DNA of 64,000 nucleotides, taken from assembly GCA_964589625.1 (NCBI GenBank), contig CAZPSH010000007.1:62001-126000 (forward strand). Direction: 5' to 3'. The position numbers and the translations under genes are program-made. Within the stretch, counting starts at the first letter, position 1; every line of letters begins with the position of its first letter. A model generated the notes under the pieces. That model was given only the letters and a program-made list of their open reading frames with translations, was not told the DNA's origin and ran no database searches. This DNA is from JBFLVU01 sp964589625 (lineage in GTDB: Bacteria; Acidobacteriota; UBA4820; DSQY01). Positions 51,779-61,044 of this stretch are shown here, in pieces.

Positions 51779-51933
51779 AGCAAGGAAACAGGGGAACAGA
51801 GAAACCGGGGGGCGGAAACAGGGCGCGGAGCCCGGGGGGGCGTTTTCGCTACGGCGCAGAAACCCGGGGCGCGCCCTTTCCGTACAGTTTCGCGAGGGGG
51901 GACGCCCCCCCCCGACGACAGGGGGATCCCCGC

Positions 51934-54195
51934 ATGACGACGCGCCGACACCAGCGACTCTGCTCCGCCACCCTTCTCGCCGCCGCCCTCGCCCATGGGC
52001 TCCACGCCAGGACGTCCCCCGACGCTCCGTCCGAATCCCCCATTTTGCAGGTCCGAAGGACGGAGGGGGCCATTCGCGTGGACGGGGACCTCTCGGATCC
52101 TGGGTGGACGGACGCGGCGCAGATCACGGAGTTCTTCGAGACCAACCCCGGGGACAACGTTCCCCCCAAGGTGGGCACCACCGCGTGGATCACCTACGAC
52201 GAAAAGAACTTCTACGTGGCGATCCGTTGCGACGATCCCGACCCCTCCTCCATCCGGGCCCCCTACGTAGACCGCGACAACGTGCACTCCGACCAGGACT
52301 TCGCCGGGATCATGCTGGACACTCGGGGGGACGGGCGTTCGGCGCTCGAACTCTTCGTGAACGCGCGAGGGATCCACGACGACGGCGTGATCAACGACGC
52401 CAACGGCAACGAGGACTTATCGCCCGATTACTTCTGGGATTCCGCGGGGCGCATCACCGAGTCCGGCTGGCAGGTGGAAATGGCCTTGCCCTTCGCGAGT
52501 CTGCGGTACACCGGCTCTTCCCCCACGTGGCGCCTTCTCGTCTACCGGAACCGCCCACGGGAGTTCCGCTACCAGATGTTCAGCCGCCCCCTCCCGAGGG
52601 ACAGCAATTCCCTCCTGGCGCAGGCGGCTAGGGTCGAGGGCCTCCAGGGCCTGCCCACGGGGGCCCACTGGGTGGCCGCCCCCTACGTCTCGGGGCAAGG
52701 CGACTGGATGCCCGAAGGCGGACCGGGCGGACCGCTCTCCCGCCGCGAGACGGATTGGGACGCGGGACTCGACTTAAAATGGATGCCCAACGCCGATCAC
52801 GCCATGGACCTTACGGTGAACCCGGACTTTTCCCAGGTCGAATCGGACGCGGCGCAGATTTCGGTGAACCAGCGCTTCGCTCTCTTTTATCCGGAAAAGC
52901 GACCCTTCTTCATGGAGGGCGTGGACCTCCTCGACACGCCCATCGACGCCGTGTACACGCGCACCGTAACGGACCCGAAGTGGGGCGTGCGTTCCACGGG
53001 GAAGATCGACGGGACGGAATACACGCTCCTCGTGGCCGAGGACCAGGGCGGAGGCAGTGTGATTCTCCCCGGGCCCCAGTACTCGACCCTCGCTCCGCAG
53101 GACTTCTCCTCCACGGCGGCCGTGGCCCGGGTCCGGAGGAGTCTCGGGAAATCCTTCGCCGGACTCCTCTTCGCGGGCCGGGAGAACGAGGACGGCAGCT
53201 ACAACCGCCTTTTCGGCCCCGACCTTCAGTGGAGGCCCACGGACCGGGACACGCTGGCCCTCCAGGTCCTCTACTCCCGGACCCGCACACCCGACCGCCC
53301 GGACCTGGACGCCCTCTGGGACGGGCGGGACATGTCGGGTGCGGCGGGCCACTTCAAGTGGGCCCGCGAGGCCCGCAGTTACTACGGGGTGTTTCGCTAC
53401 GAGGACGTGGGCAGTGGATTCCGCGCGGACAACGGCTTCGTCCCGCGGGTCGGGTACCGGAGCGCGAGAATCGACGCGGGGCCGATCTTCTACCCCAAGG
53501 AAGGGTTTTTCAACCAGATCGTCCCCGATTTCGTGGCGAGCGCTTACTGGGACCGCAAGGGAGACCTCTTGGAGCGCCACATTTGGCCCGGCCTGTTCGT
53601 CCAGGGCAAGCGGAGCCTCTACGGGTCCGTCTACCTCAACCGGGACGCCGTGCGCGTCGGCGACGTCCTCCTGCGCCGCTCCCTGGTGTACTTCGAGGGG
53701 AGCCTCTCCCCTTCCGCCTTCCTCGCCCGCCTCTCCTGCCACGGGACCGTGGGCGGCCAGTACGACTACGCCAACGTCCGCTCGGGAAGCGGGGCCGACC
53801 TCCACCTCTCCGCCACGATCCGCCCGAACGACCATCTCACCCTGCAATTCGACGGGGCCAGGCAGTGGGTGGACAGCGAGCGGGACGGCGTGAAGGGCCG
53901 GCTCTTCACGGCCCAGACGGTCCGCCTCAAGGGTGTGTTCATCCTGTCGTCCAAGGCGTTCCTGCGAGCCATCGTCCAATACGAGGACGTGCGGCAGGAC
54001 CCCCGCCTCCACCCCTATCCCGTTGCGCGAAGGAACGGGGCCCTCTCCTCCTCGATCTTGTACGCCTATCGCGTCAACTGGCAGACGGTTCTCTACCTCG
54101 GCGCCGGGGATGACCAGGTGCTCGACCCCGCGGGCGCGCGCCTCAAGGCCGGACGGCAGGTATTCTTCAAAATCAGCTACGCCTTTCAGCGCTAG
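51934..54195 (+). CDS. DUF5916 outer-membrane barrel protein with N-terminal CBM9-like domain
   Basis: From ATG 51934 the 753-residue product has a signal peptide (LCSATLLAAALAHGLHA). A CBM9-like carbohydrate-binding domain follows (IRVDGDLSDPGWTDAAQI, AWITYDEKNFYVAIRCDDPDP, WQVEMALPFASLRY; about residues 40-235). The DUF5916 beta-barrel then runs from DLTVNPDFSQVESDAAQISVNQRFALFYPEKRPFFMEG to a terminal aromatic residue pattern ending KISYAFQR. The family is common in Bacteroidota and Acidobacteriota and is thought to sit in the outer membrane; the ligand is unknown. The 155 bases upstream show no gene. Confidence 0.88.
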   Translation: MTTRRHQRLCSATLLAAALAHGLHARTSPDAPSESPILQVRRTEGAIRVDGDLSDPGWTDAAQITEFFETNPGDNVPPKVGTTAWITYDEKNFYVAIRCDDPDPSSIRAPYVDRDNVHSDQDFAGIMLDTRGDGRSALELFVNARGIHDDGVINDANGNEDLSPDYFWDSAGRITESGWQVEMALPFASLRYTGSSPTWRLLVYRNRPREFRYQMFSRPLPRDSNSLLAQAARVEGLQGLPTGAHWVAAPYVSGQGDWMPEGGPGGPLSRRETDWDAGLDLKWMPNADHAMDLTVNPDFSQVESDAAQISVNQRFALFYPEKRPFFMEGVDLLDTPIDAVYTRTVTDPKWGVRSTGKIDGTEYTLLVAEDQGGGSVILPGPQYSTLAPQDFSSTAAVARVRRSLGKSFAGLLFAGRENEDGSYNRLFGPDLQWRPTDRDTLALQVLYSRTRTPDRPDLDALWDGRDMSGAAGHFKWAREARSYYGVFRYEDVGSGFRADNGFVPRVGYRSARIDAGPIFYPKEGFFNQIVPDFVASAYWDRKGDLLERHIWPGLFVQGKRSLYGSVYLNRDAVRVGDVLLRRSLVYFEGSLSPSAFLARLSCHGTVGGQYDYANVRSGSGADLHLSATIRPNDHLTLQFDGARQWVDSERDGVKGRLFTAQTVRLKGVFILSSKAFLRAIVQYEDVRQDPRLHPYPVARRNGALSSSILYAYRVNWQTVLYLGAGDDQVLDPAGARLKAGRQVFFKISYAFQR

Positions 54196-54369
54196 TGGAG
54201 CGAACGCCGGTAACCCGGCGCGGAGCCGGGTGCGGGGATGCCGAAGGAGAAACACCTCCGGGCATGCAGGCTTCAATCCCCTCCAGCGTTCCGGATGGGC
54301 CGCAATTGTGCTAGAATCAAGTATCTCGACGCCGCCGGTGCGGCGCCCGGGGGGAGTCTCGGAGGTTCG

Positions 54370-55299
54370 ATGGTCCTGGCCTTTCTCCCATCCTGGCTGC
54401 TCGGCCCCTTGGTCTTCCTCCTCTTCGTGGGCAACACGGTCCTCTGGAGCCTTCCGCTCTATTTCCTGGCCGTGTGCAAAGTCCTCCTGCCCTTCCGCGG
54501 CTGGAGGAGGACCTGGACAAGGGCCATCACGGCCATCGCCGAGACCTGGACGACCTTCAACAACTGGGGCCTCTCGCTGACCCAGAGGATCCACTGGGAC
54601 GTCCGCGGAGTGGAGGGGCTCACCCGGAAGGGCTGGTACCTCGTCTCCTGCAACCACCGCTCCTGGGTGGACATCGTGGTCCTGCAGAGGATCTTCAACC
54701 GGCGCATTCCCTTCCCGAAGTTTTTCCTCAAGCGCAGCCTGGCCTGGGTCCCCCTCCTCGGCGGCGCTTGGTGGGCCCTGGATTATCCCTTCATGCGGCG
54801 GTATTCCAGATCCTATCTCGAGAGGTACCCGGAGAAGCGCGGAAAAGACCTGGAAACCACCCGCAAGGCCTGCGAGCGGTTCGCTGGGGTGCCCGTGACC
54901 ATCTTGAATTTCCTCGAAGGGACGCGTTTCACCAAGGCCAAACACGCCCTCCAGGAATCGCCCTACCGGAACCTGCTCCGGCCGAAGGCCGGAGGGCTCG
55001 CCTTCGTCCTGGCCGCCATGGGGGACCGGATGCGCCACCTTCTGGACGTGACCATCGTCTACCCCAAGGAGAGCCCCACGCTCTGGGACCTGCTCTCGGG
55101 AAAACTCCGTAAGATCGTCGTCCACGTGGAGCGCCTGGAGATCCCCGAGGAGTTCAGCCGCGGAGACTACATGGAGGACCCCGTCCTGAGGGAGCGCTTC
55201 CAGGTGTGGGTTCGCGAACTCTGGTCCCGCAAGGACGCCCTCATCGAGCGCCTGCGACAGGAGGCGGGGCTCCTTTCGGCGCCCCCTCAGCCGGCCTGA
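54370..55299 (+). CDS. PlsC-family acyltransferase (YihG-like)
   Basis: The 309-residue membrane protein has an N-terminal helix pair (LLGPLVFLLFVGNTVLWSLPLYFLAVCKVLL). It also has the acyltransferase boxes NHRSWVDIVVLQ (HX4D), FPKFFLKRSLAWVPLLGGAWWAL and NFLEGTRFTKAK (EGTR), plus LRPKAGGLAFVL. These enzymes acylate lysophosphatidate or similar acceptors in phospholipid synthesis. Of the E. coli paralogues it looks most like YihG. ATG 54370 follows ggaggt. Its 3' end overlaps the convergent hydrolase fragment by 59 bases. Confidence 0.88.
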   Translation: MVLAFLPSWLLGPLVFLLFVGNTVLWSLPLYFLAVCKVLLPFRGWRRTWTRAITAIAETWTTFNNWGLSLTQRIHWDVRGVEGLTRKGWYLVSCNHRSWVDIVVLQRIFNRRIPFPKFFLKRSLAWVPLLGGAWWALDYPFMRRYSRSYLERYPEKRGKDLETTRKACERFAGVPVTILNFLEGTRFTKAKHALQESPYRNLLRPKAGGLAFVLAAMGDRMRHLLDVTIVYPKESPTLWDLLSGKLRKIVVHVERLEIPEEFSRGDYMEDPVLRERFQVWVRELWSRKDALIERLRQEAGLLSAPPQPA

Positions 55300-55665
55300 C
55301 CGGGTCCCCGAGACCCTCCCCCGCCTCTCGGAGCCAGCTCAAGACCCAGCGGGTGAATTCGGGACCGAGGAGTTTGCCCTTCTTGAGCGCGCCGGCGAAT
55401 TTGAGCAGGTCGGGCGCGGTGGAGTAGCCTCCGCCCGCGGAACTCCCTCGGGCGGGCCGCGAGTAGACGTTGGACCTGGGGGGCTCTCCGGCGTGTTCGG
55501 ATCCCCCCCATTCGCGGGTGTAGCCCTCCGCCAAGTTGGAGACGGGGACGTCGGCTTCGTAGGAGTCCGTATCGGTCATTCCGGCCGGCCCGAAGACGTT
55601 CTCTCGAACGTAGTCGTAGTAGCTCCTGCCCGAGACCCTTTCGACGATGAGGCCCAGAACCACCT
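55241..55665 (-). pseudogene. Serine beta-lactamase-like hydrolase, C-terminal fragment
   Basis: The frame matches the late part of class C beta-lactamase-like serine hydrolases: VVLGLIVERVSGRSYYDYVRENVFGPAGMTDTDSY and later GGGYSTAPDLLKFAGAL. The match begins abruptly at VVLGL (55663). The preceding residues do not fit the expected YSNxGY motif, and the SxxK nucleophile region is absent. It is a truncated gene; the break lies within 60 bases of the neighbouring gene's stop at 55721. Confidence 0.8.
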
Positions 55666-55720
55666 TCCAGTCAGAGGGATGCGGCGCAGGACGAAACCGT
55701 CGCGCGTCCGCGGCGCCCGA

Positions 55721-56215
55721 TCAACGCTCCAGGACGTCCACGAGGACCACGTCGGCGAAGAGCCACTCCCCTTCCGCCCTCCTCAGGACGCACCGGATCT
55801 CGTGGACCTCCGCCAGGGAGTCTCCGCCCTCCGAGGTGCCCTCCAGGCGGACGGTCGCCTCCGCCACCGCCTCGCCCTCCGGCCCGAAGGCGACCCGGAC
55901 GTCGTAAAAGCGGAGAGAGGAGGAGAGGGCCCGCTCCCTGGCCGCGAACGCGTACCGCATCACGTCGTCCCGGGAGACCGTGCCCGACAACCGGTAGGCC
56001 TCGGCTTCCAATCGGCATTCCTGCGCGAAGAACCGGGAGATCTTCCGGGCGGCGGCGGCGGTGACGACGGCGCCCTCGGGGCCGTCCTTCTCCGCGGCTC
56101 GCGACAGGGCCTTGAAGGCGCGTTTGACCTGCCTCGTGCGGGTGGGAAAGGCGTACCAGAGACCCCACGCCACCGCGAGGACCGCGCACGCCGCGGCCAG
56201 CCTCCGCGCCGTCAC
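55721..56215 (-). CDS. Membrane-anchored protein of unknown function
   Basis: From GTG 56215, overlapping the lepB stop as GTGA, the 164-residue product has one N-terminal hydrophobic helix (LAAACAVLAVAWGLWYAF). A compact helix-then-strand domain follows (VKRAFKALSRAAEKDGPEGAV, LSSSLRFYDVRVAFGPEGEAVAEATVRLEG, GEWLFADVVLVDVLER), which could adopt an NTF2/SnoaL-like fold. No active-site motif is visible. It is translationally coupled to lepB. Confidence 0.65.
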   Translation of the reverse strand: MTARRLAAACAVLAVAWGLWYAFPTRTRQVKRAFKALSRAAEKDGPEGAVVTAAAARKISRFFAQECRLEAEAYRLSGTVSRDDVMRYAFAARERALSSSLRFYDVRVAFGPEGEAVAEATVRLEGTSEGGDSLAEVHEIRCVLRRAEGEWLFADVVLVDVLER

Positions 56216-56721
56216 CACAGCGGCCTCCCGACCACGCGATGCACGGAGACCTGGCCGAAATCGTGCTGTTCCAGTGGCATGCTCCGGTTGTCGCCCACCA
56301 CGTACACCTTGCCCGCCTCCACGCGCCGGGGCGGCAGTTCCCAGTCGCACGGTCCCTTCACGTAGGGCTCCTCCTGGGCGATGCCGTCTACGATGAGCGT
56401 TCCGCCGCGAAAGGACACCTCCTGCCCTCCCAGGGCCACGACGCGCTTGAGAAGAAGCACCCGCTCCCCCGCGAGCCGGACGGCGACCACGTCGCCGCGC
56501 TCCGGCTCGGAGAAGAGGTAGCTGGACTTCACGAGGAAATGGAAGGTGCCGTCCCGGTAGGACGGATCCATGCTCTCCCCGCGGACGACGAAGGGACGCA
56601 GGACGAACCCGAAGAAAAGAGCCGAGAAGAAGGCCACCGCCGCGGCGCGGATGAGGAAGGCCGCGTTTATCGGGGGAAACAGGAAGGCGCGGAGACGCGG
56701 GTGCCCCTCGAGGATCCTCAT
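56212..56721 (-). CDS. lepB: Signal peptidase I
   Basis: From ATG 56721 the 169-residue enzyme has one membrane helix (LIRAAAVAFFSALFFGFVL). It also has the S26 boxes: FVVRGESMDPSYRDG with the catalytic Ser, ERGDVVAVRL, LLLKRVVALGGQEV with the catalytic Lys, and VVGDNRSMPLEQHDFG. It cleaves Sec and Tat signal peptides at the periplasmic face. It is shorter than E. coli LepB, as is common outside Gammaproteobacteria. The usual GDNRxxSxDS box is altered (SMPLEQHDFG). Confidence 0.92.
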   Translation of the reverse strand: MRILEGHPRLRAFLFPPINAAFLIRAAAVAFFSALFFGFVLRPFVVRGESMDPSYRDGTFHFLVKSSYLFSEPERGDVVAVRLAGERVLLLKRVVALGGQEVSFRGGTLIVDGIAQEEPYVKGPCDWELPPRRVEAGKVYVVGDNRSMPLEQHDFGQVSVHRVVGRPLW

Positions 56722-56852
56722 GGCGCGAGGATAGCCCAAGTGGGTGCCGGGAAGAAGGAGGGGGGCGGCGGCGGCGTGACGAGGTTCGGGGGGTAAGGAA
56801 GACGGGAGGCCCTCGCCGAAAAGGCCGGGGGCCGAACCCGATGCGATTTTCT

Positions 56853-57215
56853 GGAGGGGACCTGTAAGCCGGATCCTGTCCCCCCGGTTTCCCGGAGGGG
56901 GCAGCCATTCCTCTGGGACCGCCGTCGCCGACGGCCTCTAGCGGCCTACCCGGAGGCCTCGGCCGGGCCAGCCTCGGACGCCTCCCTATTTGGCCTTGCT
57001 CCGCGAGGGGTTTACCGTGCCGTCCCTGTTACCAGGTCCGCGGTGGGCTCTTACCCCGCCGTTTCACCCTTACCCGCACCGCCCGTGGGCGGCCGCTGGC
57101 GGTTTATTTTCTGTGGCACTTTCCGTCGGGTCACCCCGCCCTGCCGTTAGCAGGCTCGCTGCCCTGTGGAGTCCGGACTTTCCTCCGCACCCGCGGCGGC
57201 TGCCCGGTCCCCTCC
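56853..57215 (-). ncRNA. rnpB: RNase P RNA (bacterial class A)
   Basis: On the minus strand, GGAGGGGACC (57215-57206) and GGTCCCCTCC (56862-56853) form the P1 helix. The universally conserved GAGGAAAGTCCGGACTCCAC follows the 5' end, and a G/C-rich series of helices ends in a CAGGATCCGGCTTACAGG segment, the typical 3' region. At about 363 nucleotides it has the normal size. It is the catalytic RNA that matures tRNA 5' ends. It explains the gap between lepB and the M23 peptidase gene. Confidence 0.95.
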
Positions 57216-57349
57216 AAGCCCAAAGGTATGCCATGCAAGCCCCGGCGTCAACAGGGGTTGCCGGCCTTGACAGGGGGAAAAGCATGATGGTAAGTTCGCT
57301 CATGTGGCAGGGGGCCTCAGGGGGGATCCTTTCTCTCCAGGCAGGTGGA

Positions 57350-58255
57350 ATGAAGCGGAAGAGAAGGCGTTACCATGTCGTCGTGCTCCGTGAGGACGGG
57401 AAGCCCGTCCATAACCGCGTCCTGGAGTGGATCCAGGTAAAACGGCACCTCACGGTGTTGGGCGGCATCGTAGGCACCCTTCTCCTAGGGACCCTGGCCT
57501 TCCTGATTCTGGCGGCCTGGCAGGGAAGCCTCGTCAAAAAGAACCTGGACCTCTCCTCCAGGGAACACCAGATGCGGACGGCTTTTTCGAACTTGAGCCG
57601 GGTCCTCGACGAAACGCGGGACCGGCTTAACCGCAGCGAGCACCAGCTCTCCCTGATGGAGGAACTGGCCCGGCAGCAAAACCTTCGGCTTCCCGCCGAA
57701 TCCGGCGTAGGGGGGCCTTCGCCCTCCGCCCAGTCCACCCCAAAGTCCACCGACGTGGGCGAACTCGCCGAGCAGATCCACGCCCTGAAGGGCGATGTGG
57801 ACGAGATGTGCGAGGAGACCCAGCGGCTCTCGGCGGCGCTGGAGCCCCATCTTCAGACCCTTGCGCGCACCCCATCGGTTTGGCCCACCAAGGGCTTCAT
57901 CATCTCCTCCTTCGGAGCGCGGCAGGACCCCTTTGACGGGATGCCCGAATACCACGAAGGCATCGACATCGCGGCGCCCTACGGCAGCGCCGTTTCTGCG
58001 ACGGCCGAGGGGGTGGTGGTCTTCGCGGGCTACAAACGCGGCTACGGGAATACCGTAGAGATCAGCCACGGAAACGGAATGCTCACCCGGTACGCCCATC
58101 TCTCCAAGATTCTGGTAAAACCGGGCCAGACCTTGAGGCGCTGGCAACGAATCGGCCACGTGGGCTCCACCGGACGCAGCACCGGCCCCCATCTCCACTA
58201 CGAAGTCCGTAAGAACGACCGTGCCCTCAATCCCAAGCGGTATCTCTTGTTCTGA
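57350..58255 (+). CDS. M23 family murein peptidase with coiled coil
   Basis: From ATG 57350 the 301-residue protein has a basic N-terminus (MKRKRRRYHVVVLRED) and one membrane helix (LTVLGGIVGTLLLGTLAFLILAAW). A coiled coil (about residues 65-115) leads to a C-terminal LytM/M23 domain with HEGIDIAAPYGSAV (zinc His and Asp), GYGNTVEISHGNGMLTRYAHL and GPHLHYEVRKN (catalytic HxH). The zinc ligands are intact, so it should either cut peptidoglycan cross-links or act as an amidase activator in the periplasm. The frame's upstream extension through rnpB is not coding. Confidence 0.92.
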   Translation: MKRKRRRYHVVVLREDGKPVHNRVLEWIQVKRHLTVLGGIVGTLLLGTLAFLILAAWQGSLVKKNLDLSSREHQMRTAFSNLSRVLDETRDRLNRSEHQLSLMEELARQQNLRLPAESGVGGPSPSAQSTPKSTDVGELAEQIHALKGDVDEMCEETQRLSAALEPHLQTLARTPSVWPTKGFIISSFGARQDPFDGMPEYHEGIDIAAPYGSAVSATAEGVVVFAGYKRGYGNTVEISHGNGMLTRYAHLSKILVKPGQTLRRWQRIGHVGSTGRSTGPHLHYEVRKNDRALNPKRYLLF

Positions 58256-58326
58256 TTCGAACACCGCCGGCCCCATTCCGGCCGACGCCCCCCCTCGCCC
58301 CGCTCCTCTGACCGGGAGACCTTCCC

Positions 58327-60990
58327 ATGTTTCTGGATTCGGCGCTCGCCAAAATTTTCGGGACCAAGCACGAACGTGACATCAAGGCCATACAGCCCGC
58401 CGTCTTTGCCGTAAACGAGTGGGAGCCGCGCCTTGTGCGGCTCAGCGACGAAGCCCTCCGGGGAAAGACCGCCGAGTTTAAGGGGCGCATCCAGGAGCTT
58501 CTGGCCGAAGGACTCTCCCAGCAAGAGGCCCTGGACCAAATCCTTCCGGAGGCCTTCGCCGTCGCGCGCGAGGGCGCCAAGCGGGCCTTGGGGATGCGTC
58601 CCTTCGACGTCCAGGTCATCGGAGGCGTGGTCCTCCACCAGGGCAAGATCTCCGAGATGAAGACCGGCGAGGGAAAGACCCTCGTGGCCGTTCTTCCCGT
58701 TTACCTCAACGCCCTCACGGGACGCGGGGTCCACGTGGTCACCGTAAACGACTACCTGGCCCGGCGCGACGCGGACTGGATGGGACAAGTCTACCGTTTT
58801 CTGGGCCTCACGGTGGGATGCATCCAGCAGGAAATGGGGAACGCGGAACGCCAGGTGGCCTACGGGTGCGACATCACCTACGGCCAGAACAACGAATTCG
58901 GCTTCGACTACCTCCGCGACAACATGAAGTACCGCATCGAGGACATGGTCCAGCGAGGTCACCACTTCGCCCTGGTGGACGAGGTGGATTCCATCCTCGT
59001 GGACGAGGCCCGGACGCCGCTCATCATCTCGGGTCCCTCGGACGAACGGACCGACAAGTACTACGCGGCGAACAGCGTCATTCCCCTCCTTCAGAAGGAG
59101 CGGGACTACACGGTGGACGAGAAGCAGCGCACCGCCGTCTTCACCGAGGAGGGCGTGGCGCGCTGCGAGAAGACCCTGAACCTCCAGAACCTCTACGACC
59201 CCTCCAACATGGAGATTCTCCACTGCCTCAACCAGGCCCTTGTGGCCCACAAGCTCTACCACCGGGACGTGGAGTACATGGTCAAGGACGGAGAGGTCCT
59301 GATCGTGGACGAATTCACGGGCCGCGTCATGCCGGGCCGGAGGTGGAGCGACGGCCTCCACCAGGCCATCGAGTCCAAGGAGGGGGTGAAGATCCAGCAG
59401 GAGAACCAAACGCTGGCCACCATCACCTTCCAAAATTACTTCCGGCTCTACGAGAAGCTGGCCGGCATGACCGGTACGGCGGACACGGAGGCCGCGGAGT
59501 TCGACAAGATCTACAAGCTCGACGTCGTGGTCGTCCCGCCCAACAAGCCCATGGTCCGCCAGGACCACGCCGACCTCGTGTACCGGACCGAGCCGGAGAA
59601 GTGGGAGGCGGCCGCCGACGAGATCCAGGAACTGCACGAAAAGGGCCAGCCGGTGCTCGTGGGCACCATCTCCATCGAGAAGAGCGAGAGGATGAGCGCC
59701 CTGCTCAAAAGGCGCGGCATTCCCCACGTGGTGCTCAACGCCAAGTACCACGAGAAGGAGGCCGAGATCGTGGCCCAGGCGGGCCGGAAGGGATCCGTCA
59801 CCATCGCCACCAACATGGCCGGACGGGGCACGGACATTCTCCTGGGCGGCAACCCCGAGGGGCTGGCCCGGACGAAGGCCGACCCTGAACTCCATCCGGA
59901 AGAGTTCACGCGCCAGGTGGCCCAGTTCCGGGACATCTGCGCCCGGGAGCACGAGGAGGTCGTGTCCCTCGGGGGCCTCCACATCCTGGGCACGGAGCGC
60001 CACGAGTCCCGGCGCATCGACAACCAGTTGAGGGGCCGCTCGGGCCGGCAGGGCGATCCGGGGTCCTCACGCTTCTACCTCTCCCTCGAGGACGACCTCA
60101 TGCGCCTCTTCGGTGGCGACCGGCTCAAGGGCATGATGGGCCGACTCGGCATGGAGGAGGGCGTGCCCATCGAGCACCCGTGGGTCACGAAGTCCATCGA
60201 GCGCGCGCAGACGTCCGTGGAGGCGCGGAACTTCGACATCCGCAAGCACCTCCTCGAGTACGACGACGTCATGAACAAGCAGCGCACTTCGGTCTACGGC
60301 CTTCGGAAGAGGGTTCTCGCCAAGGAGGGCCTTCGGGACTACCTCTTCGAGACAGCGGGCATGCTCCTCGACTGGATCCTCGACCAGTACGTCTCCGAGG
60401 AGAGCGGCGGCGCTGACTGGGACGTGGAGGGCCTGAAGACCCAGGTCAGGCACTATTTCGGCCTCGACCTCACCGCCGCGGGGATCGACCCGAACGAGGT
60501 CCCCCGGGCCGAATTGCGCGAGAGGATCGAGCGGGCCTACTCCGCGAAGTACGAGGAGAAGGAGCGGAGGCTACCCCCAGAGATGATGCGAGAGTACGAG
60601 CGCCTCGTGATGCTCCAGGTCATCGACAACCAGTGGAAGGACCACCTCCTCTCCATGGACCACCTCAAGGAGGGCATCGGCCTCCGCGCATACGGACAGC
60701 GCGATCCCCTCGTCGAATACAAGCGAGAGGGCTTTGAGCTGTTCTCCGCGATGATGGACCGCGCGGAGGAGGAGATCGTCCGGTACCTCTTCCTCCTGGA
60801 ACCCGTCCTCCACCAGGAGGAAAAAAAGGTCGCCCGCCGGGAGCAGGCCTACTCCTACTCGGCACCGGAGAAGGAAGCGAAGCCCGCCGCGAAGCCCGCC
60901 GTTCGCAAGAGCGAGAAGGTGGGGCGCAACGACCCCTGCCCTTGCGGATCGGGGAAGAAGTACAAGAAATGCTGCGGGGCGGGCACTTGA
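58327..60990 (+). CDS. secA: Protein translocase ATPase SecA
   Basis: An 887-residue SecA with MKTGEGKTLVAVLPVYL (Walker A), VNDYLARRDADWMG, YGQNNEFGFDYLRDNM, DEVDSILVDEARTPLIISG, MTGTADTEAAEFDKIY, TNMAGRGTDILLGG, RGRSGRQGDPGSSRFYLSLEDDLMR and the C-terminal zinc-binding SEC-C motif CPCGSGKKYKKCCG. It drives Sec-dependent export from the cytoplasmic face of the membrane. It starts 71 bases after the M23 peptidase gene and could share its transcript. Confidence 0.99.
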   Translation: MFLDSALAKIFGTKHERDIKAIQPAVFAVNEWEPRLVRLSDEALRGKTAEFKGRIQELLAEGLSQQEALDQILPEAFAVAREGAKRALGMRPFDVQVIGGVVLHQGKISEMKTGEGKTLVAVLPVYLNALTGRGVHVVTVNDYLARRDADWMGQVYRFLGLTVGCIQQEMGNAERQVAYGCDITYGQNNEFGFDYLRDNMKYRIEDMVQRGHHFALVDEVDSILVDEARTPLIISGPSDERTDKYYAANSVIPLLQKERDYTVDEKQRTAVFTEEGVARCEKTLNLQNLYDPSNMEILHCLNQALVAHKLYHRDVEYMVKDGEVLIVDEFTGRVMPGRRWSDGLHQAIESKEGVKIQQENQTLATITFQNYFRLYEKLAGMTGTADTEAAEFDKIYKLDVVVVPPNKPMVRQDHADLVYRTEPEKWEAAADEIQELHEKGQPVLVGTISIEKSERMSALLKRRGIPHVVLNAKYHEKEAEIVAQAGRKGSVTIATNMAGRGTDILLGGNPEGLARTKADPELHPEEFTRQVAQFRDICAREHEEVVSLGGLHILGTERHESRRIDNQLRGRSGRQGDPGSSRFYLSLEDDLMRLFGGDRLKGMMGRLGMEEGVPIEHPWVTKSIERAQTSVEARNFDIRKHLLEYDDVMNKQRTSVYGLRKRVLAKEGLRDYLFETAGMLLDWILDQYVSEESGGADWDVEGLKTQVRHYFGLDLTAAGIDPNEVPRAELRERIERAYSAKYEEKERRLPPEMMREYERLVMLQVIDNQWKDHLLSMDHLKEGIGLRAYGQRDPLVEYKREGFELFSAMMDRAEEEIVRYLFLLEPVLHQEEKKVARREQAYSYSAPEKEAKPAAKPAVRKSEKVGRNDPCPCGSGKKYKKCCGAGT

Positions 60991-61044
60991 CGCCTCCCTT
61001 CTCCGCTGGTAGGCTCACCCTGCCCTGACTGCGGAGAAGCGCCC

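Noticed and set aside
52774..55125. 783-codon open frame antisense to the DUF5916 and acyltransferase genes
   Set aside because: Same artefact: the opposite strand encodes recognisable proteins, and this frame shows no signature.
56990..57350. N-terminal extension of the M23 peptidase frame
   Set aside because: It reads through RNase P RNA on the opposite strand, and the protein has a proper start at 57350.
58198..60003. 601-codon open frame antisense to secA
   Set aside because: Shadow of secA; low-complexity Leu/Val/His pattern, no motif.
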